From: Colwellia sp. M166
GTDB lineage: Bacteria; Pseudomonadota; Gammaproteobacteria; Enterobacterales; Alteromonadaceae
NCBI RefSeq assembly: GCF_024585285.1
Contig: NZ_CP040755.1
Coordinates: 4,216,001 to 4,280,000 of the forward strand
DNA length: 64,000 bases
Direction of reading: 5' to 3'
In this document: piece by piece, positions 9,822 through 18,759 of the stretch
Position numbering within the stretch: position 1 is the stretch's first letter
Layout: the number at the start of each line of letters is the position of its first letter
Notes under the pieces: model-generated
Database searches by the model: none
What the model was told of the DNA's origin: nothing
The model's input: the letters and a program-made list of their open reading frames with translations, nothing else
Made by a program: the position numbers and the translations under genes

Positions 9822-11075
9822 TTAACTTGCATTGTTACGACTAATTTTTTGTTCAATCGCCCTAAACATTGGGCTATGTTGATCTTGTTGATGGCAAATA
9901 GTTAATAAATCTTTAATGAAGTAATTTAATGCTCTGCGCTCAATATTTTTCACTAATGCCTGCTGAGCGTTATCTAACATGTGATACATAGTTGCTGCAC
10001 CAAAGTCGCCAAAAATGATATTAGCGTTATCATCAAATAAGGTGTTATGTGCATATAAATCGCCATGACAAACTTGATTGCTATGTAAGTGTTCGAATAC
10101 AGCTTCCATTTGCGTGATTATTTTATCAATGTCGTTAACCTTTAAAGTAAATCCGCTCGGAAAAGTATCACGTGTGCAAGTATCGAACGTTGGCGGTAAG
10201 CCTAAGTTTTTAAAATGCTCGGGTATTAAAACCATAATTAAGGCTAAATAACCGTTCTCATTAACTTGTGCTAAAGAGCGAACGATGTTTTTATGACTGC
10301 CGGTTTTTAAGCATGCTTGTAATTCGTCTTTTGGATAACCGTCACTGGTCACCGAGCCTTTAAAAACTTTAACGGCCACTTCATGAGGATATTCTGTTTG
10401 GGCTTCATGCCACGTTGCTCTTGAAATAACCCCTGAAGCCCCTTGCCCTAGCACATTGTGTAAGGCAAAACTTGATGCTTTGAGCGATGGCACTGATACG
10501 ATATTAAGTTCTGCGTGGCTAAAAGGATTACCTGAAAAGGCAAACCAAGCAAGCTTAGGTAAGCTAAGTAACTGTGTTGGACATTCAGTTAAGTTATTCG
10601 CTGAAATACGCACTAATTCAAGGTTAACTGACTGAGCTAAAGTTAAGGGTAGGGCCGTTAACTTATTGCCTGCTAATGCCAGTTTTTGTAATCTTGGGCG
10701 TTCACCTAAACTGTCAGGCAACGTTTCAATGCAGTTGTCGGTTAATATCAACCAACGTAATTTCGCGGGTAAAGCATCAGCAGGTACGTGCTTAATTTGG
10801 TTCGACTTAAAGCCAACCATCTCTAAATTTTCACAACCACCTAGTACTTCTGGCAGGGCAGTAAAAAGGTTATTTGAGGCGAAAATTATTTTCAGTTTTT
10901 TTAGCTTAACAAGTTCGTTTGGTAGCGCGGTTAATTGGTTATCTGATAAGTCTAGAATTTCTAAGCTATCAGCTAATGACAAAATCTCTACCGGGAAGCA
11001 GGTTAAATTTTCAGATATTTTTAAACGTGTGATACCTGCTAGTTCTCCAGACTTTAACTGAGATAATGTATGCAT
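9822..11075 (-). CDS. Leucine-rich-repeat protein kinase
   Basis: The 417-aa protein fuses about seven leucine-rich repeats (residues 20-195, repeating L-x-x-L-x-L-x-x-N-x-L-x-x-L-P) to an Hanks-type kinase domain (about residues 205-400). Kinase motifs are visible: a Gly loop GQGASGV, the VKVF lysine, a catalytic HGDLYAHN (HGD in place of HRD) and GDFG for metal binding. The part after DFG is short with no clear APE motif, so the C-lobe is compact. No signal peptide is seen, so it should be cytoplasmic. Substrates are unknown; a signalling role is inferred from the domains. It is upstream of no obvious partner gene. Confidence 0.85.
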   Translation of the reverse strand: MHTLSQLKSGELAGITRLKISENLTCFPVEILSLADSLEILDLSDNQLTALPNELVKLKKLKIIFASNNLFTALPEVLGGCENLEMVGFKSNQIKHVPADALPAKLRWLILTDNCIETLPDSLGERPRLQKLALAGNKLTALPLTLAQSVNLELVRISANNLTECPTQLLSLPKLAWFAFSGNPFSHAELNIVSVPSLKASSFALHNVLGQGASGVISRATWHEAQTEYPHEVAVKVFKGSVTSDGYPKDELQACLKTGSHKNIVRSLAQVNENGYLALIMVLIPEHFKNLGLPPTFDTCTRDTFPSGFTLKVNDIDKIITQMEAVFEHLHSNQVCHGDLYAHNTLFDDNANIIFGDFGAATMYHMLDNAQQALVKNIERRALNYFIKDLLTICHQQDQHSPMFRAIEQKISRNNAS

Positions 11076-11154
11076 TTACTAACCTACTGTTATTAAAATT
11101 TTAATTGGGAATACTAGCAAGTGATTAAACACTTTTTAAGATGAATTTTAGACG

Positions 11155-11218
11155 CAAAAAAACCCGAGAAACTTTTAATAAAGGCTTTTCGGGTTCTTTC
11201 TGGGTTCTTAATGAACCC
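11155..11218 (-). terminator. Terminator(s) downstream of tRNA-Val
   Basis: On the minus strand, a small GAACCC/GGGTTC hairpin (11202-11218) is followed by a longer stem pairing 11186-11195 with 11161-11170 (AACCCGAGAA) and then a run of Ts (As just before 11161 on the plus strand). This is a convincing intrinsic terminator for the tRNA transcript. Confidence 0.75.
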
Positions 11219-11223
11219 TAATT

Positions 11224-11300
11224 TGGTGCTCGCTACTGGACTCGAACCAGTGACACCTTGCATGTCATGCAAGTACTCTAACCAACTGAGCTAAGCGAGC
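11224..11300 (-). tRNA. tRNA-Val (anticodon GAC)
   Basis: The minus strand folds as a complete cloverleaf. The 7-bp acceptor stem is GCTCGCT/AGCGAGC, the D-arm contains GCTCAGTTGGT, and the anticodon stem CTTGC/GCAAG encloses loop ATGACAT with anticodon GAC. The T-arm has GGTTCGAGTCC, and CCA is encoded at the 3' end. Length is 77 nt. GAC decodes GUC/GUU valine codons. Confidence 0.95.
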
Positions 11301-11389
11301 TTTTTACTACAAACGTTGAGCAACTCAACGAGGCGCTATGTTAGCGATCTGTTTTATTAAGTGCAAGTGATTTTATTTAAAATACTATG

Positions 11390-11414
11390 CAACTGCTGAT
11401 TAATTCAGCAGTTG
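11390..11414 (-). terminator. Hairpin downstream of the MATE gene
   Basis: A perfect 10-bp stem (CAACTGCTGA at 11390-11399 with TCAGCAGTTG at 11405-11414) and a 5-nt loop lies 57 bp after the MATE stop codon. AT-rich sequence follows it on the minus strand. It probably ends the MATE transcript. Confidence 0.6.
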
Positions 11415-11471
11415 TCGTTATTGTTGTGCATTTAAACTGCAAATAGCCTAATAAATCGCATGAACATGGGT

Positions 11472-12857
11472 TTATGACACTGAGGCCTCTACCGCGATTT
11501 GTTGATCGAGGCGTTGTTGCACTACTTTTAAACGCCAAGCTAGTAATACAGCAGCAACGGTTAAACCTGATATAAAACCAACCCAAAAACCATAAGGGCC
11601 TGTTGCTGGCACTATCCAGTCGGTTAGGCCTAATATCAACCCCAGTGATAAGCCAACAACCCAGTAAGAGAAAAAAGTAATATACAGAATAGATTTTGTA
11701 TCTTTATAGCCACGTAATGCGCCTGCTGAAATAACCTGTATCGCATCTGAAAATTGAAATAGAGCGGCCAAAAACATTAAGCTAGCAGCAAGTTCAAGTA
11801 CCTCTGTATCCGTGGTGTAAATGGCGGCTATTTGTGTGCTAAACAGTAACGTTAAGGCTGCTGTTGCAACAGCAATAATTAATCCTAATATGACAGAATA
11901 CCGACAAAGTTCTTTAGCATTTTCTAACTTTTTATTACCCACTTCAAAGCCAACCTTTATTGTTACTGCCATGGCTAAACTGAGTGGCACCATAAAAACA
12001 AGTCCTGAGAAGTTAATCGCTATTTGATGGCTTGCAACTACATTAGCACCAAATGGCGCTAATATTATCGCGACGGCAGCAAATAAGCTGACTTCAAAAA
12101 GTAATGAAAATGCAATTGGCATGCCTAAAGCTAGAATAATTTTCATTGCTGCCCAATCAGGCCAATAGAATTTTTTAAACAGCGGCGCCTGTTTTAAGTG
12201 CTTTGAAAAATACGTATAAGCCAGCATGCCAGCAAACATCACCCAGTACACTATGGCTGTTGCAATACCGCAGCCCGCACCGCCAAGTGCTGGCATACCG
12301 AATTCACCATAAATAAATATGTAGTTAGCGGGGATGTTAATTAATAAGCCCAAGATACTGATGATCATGGTTGGGCGAGTAAAAGACAAACCTTCAGAGT
12401 AGTTACGTAATACCAAGTAAAGACAATAACCTGGACCACCCCAAACTATGTAACCCAAATAGTCGAACATCAGATGTTTTAGCTCAGGCTCTAGAGCGAT
12501 TGAGTTTATTAATAAAGGTGTGGCGATGTAGTAGGCAATAATGATGACAATTGAAAAGAAGACGGCTATCCAGGCGGTTTGATAACTTGCTTTTGCTACG
12601 TCATCAAATTGTTTAGCGCCAGACAATTGCGAAATAATACTTGCCAGTGCCATAACCAAGCCTGAAATGGTTAAAATCAATGGCAACCAAACACTACTGG
12701 CAACAGCAACGGCTGCCATATCAGTAGCGCTAACACGGCCGGCCATAACGGTGTCAGCAAAGCCCATTAAATTTTGGATCAATTGAGCAATTAAAATTGG
12801 GTAAGCCAATTTCATTAGGTTTTTACTATTGGAAAAAAAGCGATTAATGTTCATCAA
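11472..12857 (-). CDS. MATE family multidrug efflux transporter (NorM/MdtK)
   Basis: This 461-aa inner-membrane protein has about 12 hydrophobic segments in two similar halves. The N-terminal MATE block LAYPILIAQLIQNLMGFADTVMAGR is plain and a second-half repeat follows (LLFEVSLFAAVAIILAPFG). Such proteins export cationic drugs in exchange for sodium or protons. It is divergent from the riboflavin synthase gene (66 bp apart), the same neighbour pair as mdtK and ribE (ribC) in E. coli, so it is likely the MdtK/NorM orthologue. Confidence 0.92.
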   Translation of the reverse strand: MMNINRFFSNSKNLMKLAYPILIAQLIQNLMGFADTVMAGRVSATDMAAVAVASSVWLPLILTISGLVMALASIISQLSGAKQFDDVAKASYQTAWIAVFFSIVIIIAYYIATPLLINSIALEPELKHLMFDYLGYIVWGGPGYCLYLVLRNYSEGLSFTRPTMIISILGLLINIPANYIFIYGEFGMPALGGAGCGIATAIVYWVMFAGMLAYTYFSKHLKQAPLFKKFYWPDWAAMKIILALGMPIAFSLLFEVSLFAAVAIILAPFGANVVASHQIAINFSGLVFMVPLSLAMAVTIKVGFEVGNKKLENAKELCRYSVILGLIIAVATAALTLLFSTQIAAIYTTDTEVLELAASLMFLAALFQFSDAIQVISAGALRGYKDTKSILYITFFSYWVVGLSLGLILGLTDWIVPATGPYGFWVGFISGLTVAAVLLAWRLKVVQQRLDQQIAVEASVS

Positions 12858-12923
12858 GGCAATTATATCATTAGGTTTTTCTTGCTAAGATAGCAAAAAT
12901 AAAGTTATTTATCTGGATGATAT

Positions 12924-13541
12924 ATGTTTACAGGTATAGTGCAATCACAAGCTGAAGTAATTGCGATAATTAGTAAAAATAATGCGATAAGCTTAAAAGT
13001 ATCCTTGGAAAATCGCTTAATTGAACAGCTTGAAATAGGGGCCAGCGTTGCTATTAATGGTGTTTGTTTAACCGCGGTTGAGTTTGGTCATTTGACATCG
13101 GATAAAAGCTTTATCAGTTTTGATGTTATTGATGAAACATTACGGGTATCTAATCTGGCAAATATTGCTTTAGGGACACAAGTTAATGTTGAGCGTTCTT
13201 TGAAAGTTGGCGATGAAATTGGTGGCCATATGCTCAGTGGTCATGTTCATACTCAAGCTGTTGTTATCGAACGAATTGACAGCAAAGATAATTGCACACT
13301 CAGCTTTAGTTTAGCGCCAGAGTATCAAAAATATATCTTTGCTAAAGGCTTTATTAGTATCAATGGTATTAGTTTAACGCTTGGCGCGGAAGTTAGTGAT
13401 TTATTTTCGGTGCATTTGATCCCTGAAACCTTATCTCGTACCAATTTACAACAGGTGGTTATTGGCGATAAGGTTAACATTGAATTTGATCAGCAAACCA
13501 TGACCATAGTACAAACCATTGAGCGAATGAATTTACGCTAG
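12924..13541 (+). CDS. ribE: Riboflavin synthase, alpha subunit
   Basis: This 205-aa enzyme converts two 6,7-dimethyl-8-ribityllumazine molecules into riboflavin and a pyrimidinedione. The diagnostic N-terminus MFTGIVQ is present. The two tandem lumazine-binding repeats are visible, each with an xNGxxLT block (INGVCLTAV near residue 47 and INGISLTLG near residue 145). Length is close to the E. coli enzyme (213 aa). It stands apart from the other rib genes and is divergent from the MATE gene. Confidence 0.93.
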   Translation: MFTGIVQSQAEVIAIISKNNAISLKVSLENRLIEQLEIGASVAINGVCLTAVEFGHLTSDKSFISFDVIDETLRVSNLANIALGTQVNVERSLKVGDEIGGHMLSGHVHTQAVVIERIDSKDNCTLSFSLAPEYQKYIFAKGFISINGISLTLGAEVSDLFSVHLIPETLSRTNLQQVVIGDKVNIEFDQQTMTIVQTIERMNLR

Positions 13542-13602
13542 CATTCATTTGAGTAATGCTATTAAACGCCCTAACATATCTATTATGTCAATATATTGCT
13601 GT

Positions 13603-13623
13603 CTACAAGCTACAAGCTACAAG
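13603..13623. repeat. Three tandem copies of CTACAAG
   Basis: Three perfect 7-bp copies lie in the short gap between ribE and the CPXCG gene. Copy number may vary between strains. No function is apparent. Confidence 0.6.
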
Positions 13624-13653
13624 GTTTGTTTAGTGATGATGCCTGTAAGGCGT

Positions 13654-13860
13654 TTAAAATACTTGCTCATCGTCACTTGCAACCGCCAGTTGAATTTTTT
13701 GATTGTATTCATCAATATGTAAATTCAAATGTATTTCCATACAACAGGCGGGACATTCATCGTAGTAATCTTGATCACCTTCGCTAGCGTCTAAGCTGAC
13801 ACGGATGTTGTGACCACAGTTTGGACATTCAATACGTTGCTCTTTAAGTTTATGGGGCAT
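13654..13860 (-). CDS. CPXCG motif-containing cysteine-rich protein
   Basis: This 68-aa protein has two zinc-ribbon-like Cys pairs: CPNC at about residues 12-15 and CPAC (followed by another Cys) near residues 37-40, separated by an acidic linker. It matches the CPXCG-type small protein family found across gammaproteobacteria, with unknown function, probably metal binding. The start is preceded by a GGAGGCAA box, supporting the choice. It lies near ferredoxin but with about 130 bp between, so a shared operon is uncertain. Confidence 0.85.
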   Translation of the reverse strand: MPHKLKEQRIECPNCGHNIRVSLDASEGDQDYYDECPACCMEIHLNLHIDEYNQKIQLAVASDDEQVF

Positions 13861-13992
13861 GTTGCCTCCTAAATACTCACTTGATGAACGGTATTTTCAG
13901 TATGGACATTTTTAAGCAAAGTGCGAATTTTAAGCTATAAAGCGTAGCGATAATCACTAATGCCTTTGCTAATCAAGGGTATTAACTTGGTA

Positions 13993-14325
13993 TTAATCGA
14001 GATCGGTGATCAGGTGGTTAATTTTATTTGGTACGCCGTCCCATTGCTCGGCATCTTCTGGCGCGGGTATAACTTCGGTGATCACAGGCCATAGTTTTGC
14101 TAATTCAGCGTTAAGCTCGATAAAGTCTTTTTGGTTTTCTGGTACTTCATCTTCTTGGTAAATAGCCTCTGCTGGGCATTCAACTGGGCATAGGTCGCAA
14201 TCAATGCATGACTCAGGGTTAATGACTAAAAAATTGGGTCCTTGATGAAAAGCATCAGCAGGGCATACCGCGACACAATCAGTGTATTTGCATTGAATAC
14301 AGTTATCAGTAACTACAAAGGCCAT
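13993..14325 (-). CDS. fdxA: Ferredoxin FdxA (7Fe-8S type)
   Basis: This 110-aa electron carrier has two cluster-binding regions. The first has Cys at about residues 9, 12, 17 and 21 ([14 protein letters not shown]), where one Cys is probably unused as in 7Fe ferredoxins. The second is [12 protein letters not shown] near residues 40-51. The C-terminal extension of about 55 residues is typical of the FdxA/Azotobacter FdI family rather than of short bacterial 2[4Fe-4S] ferredoxins. It acts in the cytoplasm as a low-potential electron donor; the partner is unknown. It is divergent from the flavoprotein gene that follows, which is a tempting but unproven link. Confidence 0.9.
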   Translation of the reverse strand: MAFVVTDNCIQCKYTDCVAVCPADAFHQGPNFLVINPESCIDCDLCPVECPAEAIYQEDEVPENQKDFIELNAELAKLWPVITEVIPAPEDAEQWDGVPNKINHLITDLD

Positions 14326-14519
14326 TATATTTTGCTCATTTTATCTTGTTGAGATCTTAAATCGACTCGCACTGCTGCGATGAAAGCGCCGATCATACCT
14401 AGCTTACTAGCAAATTCAATTATTGTTTTTGTATTGTTCAGGTTTAGTATTTGGTATCGCTAGTACTATCAGGTAAAATGGCAAAAATTTTTACCCTAGT
14501 CTCGCTTTGGATACATTAT

Positions 14520-16169
14520 ATGTTGCGTTTAACTAACGTCAAATTACCACTAAATCATCAACCTGAAGAATTAGAGCAAGCTATTCTTGCAACATTAAAC
14601 ATCACCGCTGAGCAGCTAACAAGTTTTTCAATGTTTAAGCGTGGCTACGATGCGCGTAAAAAAAACAATATTATTTTGATCTATACCTTAGATGTCGATA
14701 CAACAAAAAATGCCGAACTGATTGCTGAGCATGCTAAAAATCAAAATATTAAAGCCAGTCCTGACACCAGCTATAAATTTGTTGGCCAAGCACCAGAGAA
14801 TTTAACCGAGCGTCCAGTGGTTATTGGTATGGGGCCTTGTGGTTTATTTGCTGGTTTGCTGTTAGCGCAAATGGGCTTTAAGCCGATAATTTTAGAGCGC
14901 GGTAAAGAAGTACGTCAACGTACTAAAGATACCTTTGGTTTTTGGCGTAAAAAAATTCTTAATACTGAATCGAATGTGCAGTTTGGTGAAGGTGGTGCCG
15001 GCACCTTTTCTGACGGCAAGCTCTACAGCCAAGTAAAAGACCCTAAACATTATAGCCGCAAAGTGTTACATGAATTTGTTGATGCTGGCGCACCTGATGA
15101 AATATTGTATGTCAGTAAACCTCATATCGGTACTTTTAAGTTGGTCACTATGGTTGAGCAAATGCGCGCTGAAATAAACCGTTTGGGTGGTGAAGTGCGT
15201 TTTGAACAACGTGTTGACGATATCCATTTTGAAAAAATAGATGACGATAGCAACAACATGCAAGTCACGGGCTTAACGTTGGCTACGGGTGAAGTGTTAA
15301 AAACTAAGCATATTGCGCTTGCGATTGGTCACAGTGCGCGTGATACTTTTACTATGCTGCATGAAAAAGGCGTGTTTATTAAAGCTAAGCCATTTTCAGT
15401 CGGTTTTAGAATCGAGCATGAGCAATCGGTGATTGATGATGCCCGTTTTGGTAAAAGTGCTGGTCACCCTATTTTAGGTGCAGCGGATTATAAGTTGGTA
15501 CATCATTGTAAAAATGGTCGTTCTGTTTATAGTTTTTGTATGTGTCCTGGCGGTACGGTGGTTGCAGCAGCTTCAGAAGAAGGGCGTTTAGTGACTAATG
15601 GCATGAGCCAATACTCACGCCACGAACGCAATGCTAACAGTGCTATTGTCGTGGGTATATCGCCGGAAGATTATGATGAAAACGGCAGTAAAGATAATGT
15701 GCTTGCCGGTATTGAATTTCAGCGTCGTCTTGAAGAAACTGCTTTCAAACTTGGCGGCGAAAACTATGATGCGCCTGTGCAACTTGTGGGTGATTTTCTT
15801 GCAGGGCGCAAAAGTGGCGAGCATGGCGCTGTAGAGCCGTCATATAAACCAGGGGTAAAATACTGTGATTTAAGCGAAACGTTACCGGCTTATGCTATTG
15901 AAGCTATTCGTGAAGCATTGCCGGCATTTGAGCGTAAAATCAAAGGCTTTTCAATGGCAGATGCAACCTTAACCGCGGTTGAAACGCGTACATCGTCACC
16001 GATTAATATTACCCGTGATAAAGAAAGCTTAGAAAGTATCAACAGTAAAGGCTTATATCCTGCTGGTGAAGGTGCAGGTTATGCAGGCGGTATTTTGTCT
16101 GCCGGTATTGATGGTATAAAAGTCGCTGAGGCGATGGCGCTTTCAATGCTTAAAAGTTATCAATCGTAA
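14520..16169 (+). CDS. FAD-dependent dehydrogenase (COG2509 family)
   Basis: The protein is about 549 aa from the ATG at 14520. An upstream in-frame ATG at 14451 would add 23 residues unlike the family, so I chose the internal start, where MLRLTNVKLP matches the usual N-terminus. Residues 95-130 hold a Rossmann FAD motif (VVIGMGPCGLFAGLLLA) after an N-terminal domain of about 90 residues. FGEGGAGTFSDGK is a family signature, and a second FAD contact lies near the end (PAGEGAGYAGGI). It is probably a cytoplasmic NAD(P)H/FAD oxidoreductase of unknown substrate. Confidence 0.85.
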   Translation: MLRLTNVKLPLNHQPEELEQAILATLNITAEQLTSFSMFKRGYDARKKNNIILIYTLDVDTTKNAELIAEHAKNQNIKASPDTSYKFVGQAPENLTERPVVIGMGPCGLFAGLLLAQMGFKPIILERGKEVRQRTKDTFGFWRKKILNTESNVQFGEGGAGTFSDGKLYSQVKDPKHYSRKVLHEFVDAGAPDEILYVSKPHIGTFKLVTMVEQMRAEINRLGGEVRFEQRVDDIHFEKIDDDSNNMQVTGLTLATGEVLKTKHIALAIGHSARDTFTMLHEKGVFIKAKPFSVGFRIEHEQSVIDDARFGKSAGHPILGAADYKLVHHCKNGRSVYSFCMCPGGTVVAAASEEGRLVTNGMSQYSRHERNANSAIVVGISPEDYDENGSKDNVLAGIEFQRRLEETAFKLGGENYDAPVQLVGDFLAGRKSGEHGAVEPSYKPGVKYCDLSETLPAYAIEAIREALPAFERKIKGFSMADATLTAVETRTSSPINITRDKESLESINSKGLYPAGEGAGYAGGILSAGIDGIKVAEAMALSMLKSYQS

Positions 16170-16191
16170 TAAAAAATATCGCGCTGTGAGT

Positions 16192-16281
16192 TTGTTTTAG
16201 TTGTTTTAGTTGTTTTTATTTCCAAGCTAGTTCAAACTCCCTGCTCGAATTAACTCACCGTAAATAAAAAGTTAATTCGAG
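16192..16281. repeat. Short tandem GTTTTAGTT repeats followed by a 12-bp perfect hairpin
   Basis: Three near-copies of a 9-bp unit (TTGTTTTAG) at 16192-16219 are followed by a perfect stem pairing CTCGAATTAACT (16244-16255) with AGTTAATTCGAG (16270-16281) around a 14-nt loop. It follows the flavoprotein stop. Without a T-run it is only a possible terminator or mRNA-stabilising stem. Confidence 0.45.
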
Positions 16282-16343
16282 CTATTGAAAAGTTAATAAA
16301 GTCCCTTATATCTTTGTTTACCTTAAAGGAGTGTTCTTTGTTC

Positions 16344-16760
16344 ATGTGGCGTAAATTAACAGTGATGTTATTTTTATTAGTACTAGCTAAAACCGCTAGC
16401 GCTTTGCCGATCGCAGAACTTTTTCATGATAACGCTGCAATAGATAAAATCGTTACGCAAATAGAGCAAAAAACAGTTTCTTTAGACACAGATGAACCTG
16501 AGGTTTTATATAACTTACCGAGAACCAATGGTTTTAACGCGTCATTGTTCAACACAGAAATACAAAGTACTCCAGAATACTTTTTAGTGGTTGAGTTTTT
16601 TAAAATTAAACTCACCGCTGGGCTATTTAAAAACTTAGCCAATCCGCCATTAATTACACCTTGGTACGAACAATTAAGCCATAGTAAAAATTCGTCTCGA
16701 CTTTCCGGCTGGAAAGACGGCAACTCCCTATATTCATCACGTACCATTTACCACAGTTAA
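16344..16760 (+). CDS. Hypothetical secreted protein
   Basis: I do not recognise this protein. From the ATG at 16344 (AAAGGAG lies 11 bp upstream) the product is about 138 aa with a clear signal peptide (MWRKLTVML... with cleavage near TASA). An upstream in-frame start at 16314 is possible but overlaps the ribosome-binding site. The mature part is polar with no Cys pairs, repeats or membrane helices. It stands alone between the flavoprotein and secD. Confidence 0.55.
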   Translation: MWRKLTVMLFLLVLAKTASALPIAELFHDNAAIDKIVTQIEQKTVSLDTDEPEVLYNLPRTNGFNASLFNTEIQSTPEYFLVVEFFKIKLTAGLFKNLANPPLITPWYEQLSHSKNSSRLSGWKDGNSLYSSRTIYHS

Positions 16761-16926
16761 TTCATCCACTCTTGCTCCATGTAAATGCCCCAAGGTATTT
16801 TCTGAGCTTTAAAAATCAATTATTTGCGTTTTTTAATACTGATCATTAGTTATCAGTTACTTGCCGTATTTGCTTAATCTCAATTGAGTTATAGCAATTT
16901 TCGGTGGATTTTTATGTAGAGATTTT

Positions 16927-18759
16927 ATGATGAATTCACGTAACACCAAGCCGGTTAAAAAGGCTAAATGGCAAAATATTGTCATTATATTTGTATTACT
17001 ATTTATGGTTATTAGTGCTTTACCTAATTTATATTCTGATAAATTTACGGTTCAGCTAGTAAGCCACAACAGTCAAAGTGTGCCAATATCTGCTCAAGAA
17101 ATTAATCGAGTATTAGCTAAGCACAAGCTAACTATCGATGAGATCAGAGCATCGGCAGAAAGCACCACGATTACTTTAGCAAGTAAAGCGGATCAAGCCG
17201 CCATTGAAAAACTATTAACAAAACAGTTTTCTGAAAATTATACGATTGAAAGTTCGATAGAAAACAACACGCCTGCTTGGTTGAAAGTGTTTCATGGTGA
17301 GCCGATAAAACTCGGTTTAGATTTAAGTGGCGGCGTGTTATTTGTCCTTGATGTCGATACCGAACGAGCATTGTTTGATAAATTGAAAGGCATTGCATTA
17401 GACGTGAAATCTTTAGCGATTACGGAGCGTCTTCGCTTGAGTAACGTATCTCAGCCAAATAATTACACCATTACTTTCGGTTTCTCCGCTGCAAAGCAAG
17501 GTGCTGTTGAAAAATTATTAACAAAAATTGATCAAAGCTATCCGGAATTAACACAAAGCAAGGTTAACAATAACCAAGTTGTTTTGGCTTATTCAGCAAC
17601 AGAACAAGTTAAATTTCGTCAAGAAACCATGAGCCAAACGCTGAAAACCATGCGTGGTCGTATAGAAGAGCTTGGCATTACCGAGGCGGTGACACAAAAA
17701 CAGGGCAAAAATAGGATCCGTATTGAACTGCCGGGTGTACATGATCCAGAAGAAGCAAAAAGAATCATTGGTGCTACTGCTTCGTTAGACTTTTATCAAT
17801 TGGCTGAGAACTCTAATGCGGTTGGTATAACGCAAATGACAGACAAAACGGGTCGTCAGCTTAGAATGAATAGCCAAGTGGTGTTTTCCGGTAGCCATAT
17901 TAAAAATGCCCGCTCAGGCCAAGACGAAATGGGCATGCCATTAGTTAATCTAACTTTAGATGGGGTGGGTGGCAAAAAAATGTCAATGTTTTCTAAACAA
18001 AATATTGGCAAACCTATGGTAACGGTATTTTCTGAGTTTTATCGAAATGCAAATGATGAAATGGTGAAAAAAAGCAAAGTGATTAATGTTGCCACTATTC
18101 AACAGCATTTGGGCGCACAATTTAGTATCACCAATATGTCGAGCCCACAAGAGGCGCAAGAACTCGCGTTATTGTTACGTGCAGGTTCATTAACCGCCCC
18201 GGTAACCATAGTGCAGCAACGTAGTATTGAAGCAACATTAGGTGTGGACAATATAGATAACGGTATCAAAGCGTTAACTATAGGTATTGGTATTACTTTA
18301 CTCTTTATGTTTATTTGGTATCGCAGTTTGGGGCTTATCGCCAATGCTGCCTTGGGATTAAACTTAATTAGCTTACTTGGTTTGATGTCGTTGCTGCCAG
18401 GCACCGTACTAACCTTGCCGGGCATTGCTGGTTTGGTACTTACCGTTGGTATGGCTGTTGATACTAACGTGTTGATATTTGAAAGGATAAAAGAAGAATT
18501 AAAGCGCGGCCGTAAAGTGCTTTTTGCTATTGAAAGCGGCTATAAAAATGCTTTTTCTACTATTTTAGACGCCAACATTACCACAATGATCACCGGCATC
18601 ATTTTATATGCTATCGGCTATGGCGCGGTAAAAGGCTTTGCAATTATTCTCTGCTTAGGCATTTTAACCAGCATGTTTACCGGTGTTTTTGTCTCAAAAG
18701 CCTTAACTAATTTAGTGATCCGTGAAAACAAGTCTCAGTTACTTGGAGTAAAATTATGA
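16927..18759 (+). CDS. secD: Protein translocase subunit SecD
   Basis: The 610-aa inner-membrane protein uses the proton gradient to pull proteins through SecYEG on the periplasmic side. It has one N-terminal helix, a large periplasmic region beginning with the family block LGLDLSGGVLFVLDVD near residues 135-150, and five membrane helices in the last 170 residues with the RND-like VGMAVDTNVLIFERIKEE segment near 512-529. Length is close to E. coli SecD (615 aa). It overlaps secF by 4 bp (ATGA). No yajC or tgt precedes it, unlike the usual locus, so this may be a second SecDF pair. Confidence 0.93.
   Translation: MMNSRNTKPVKKAKWQNIVIIFVLLFMVISALPNLYSDKFTVQLVSHNSQSVPISAQEINRVLAKHKLTIDEIRASAESTTITLASKADQAAIEKLLTKQFSENYTIESSIENNTPAWLKVFHGEPIKLGLDLSGGVLFVLDVDTERALFDKLKGIALDVKSLAITERLRLSNVSQPNNYTITFGFSAAKQGAVEKLLTKIDQSYPELTQSKVNNNQVVLAYSATEQVKFRQETMSQTLKTMRGRIEELGITEAVTQKQGKNRIRIELPGVHDPEEAKRIIGATASLDFYQLAENSNAVGITQMTDKTGRQLRMNSQVVFSGSHIKNARSGQDEMGMPLVNLTLDGVGGKKMSMFSKQNIGKPMVTVFSEFYRNANDEMVKKSKVINVATIQQHLGAQFSITNMSSPQEAQELALLLRAGSLTAPVTIVQQRSIEATLGVDNIDNGIKALTIGIGITLLFMFIWYRSLGLIANAALGLNLISLLGLMSLLPGTVLTLPGIAGLVLTVGMAVDTNVLIFERIKEELKRGRKVLFAIESGYKNAFSTILDANITTMITGIILYAIGYGAVKGFAIILCLGILTSMFTGVFVSKALTNLVIRENKSQLLGVKL

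Noticed and set aside
11224..11300. tRNA-Val as an integration site for an island
   Set aside because: No integrase, direct repeat of the tRNA end or foreign-looking genes lie next to it; the flanking genes are ordinary core genes.
14451..14519. Upstream ATG for the COG2509 flavoprotein
   Set aside because: The additional 23 residues do not resemble the family N-terminus; ATG 14520 matches.
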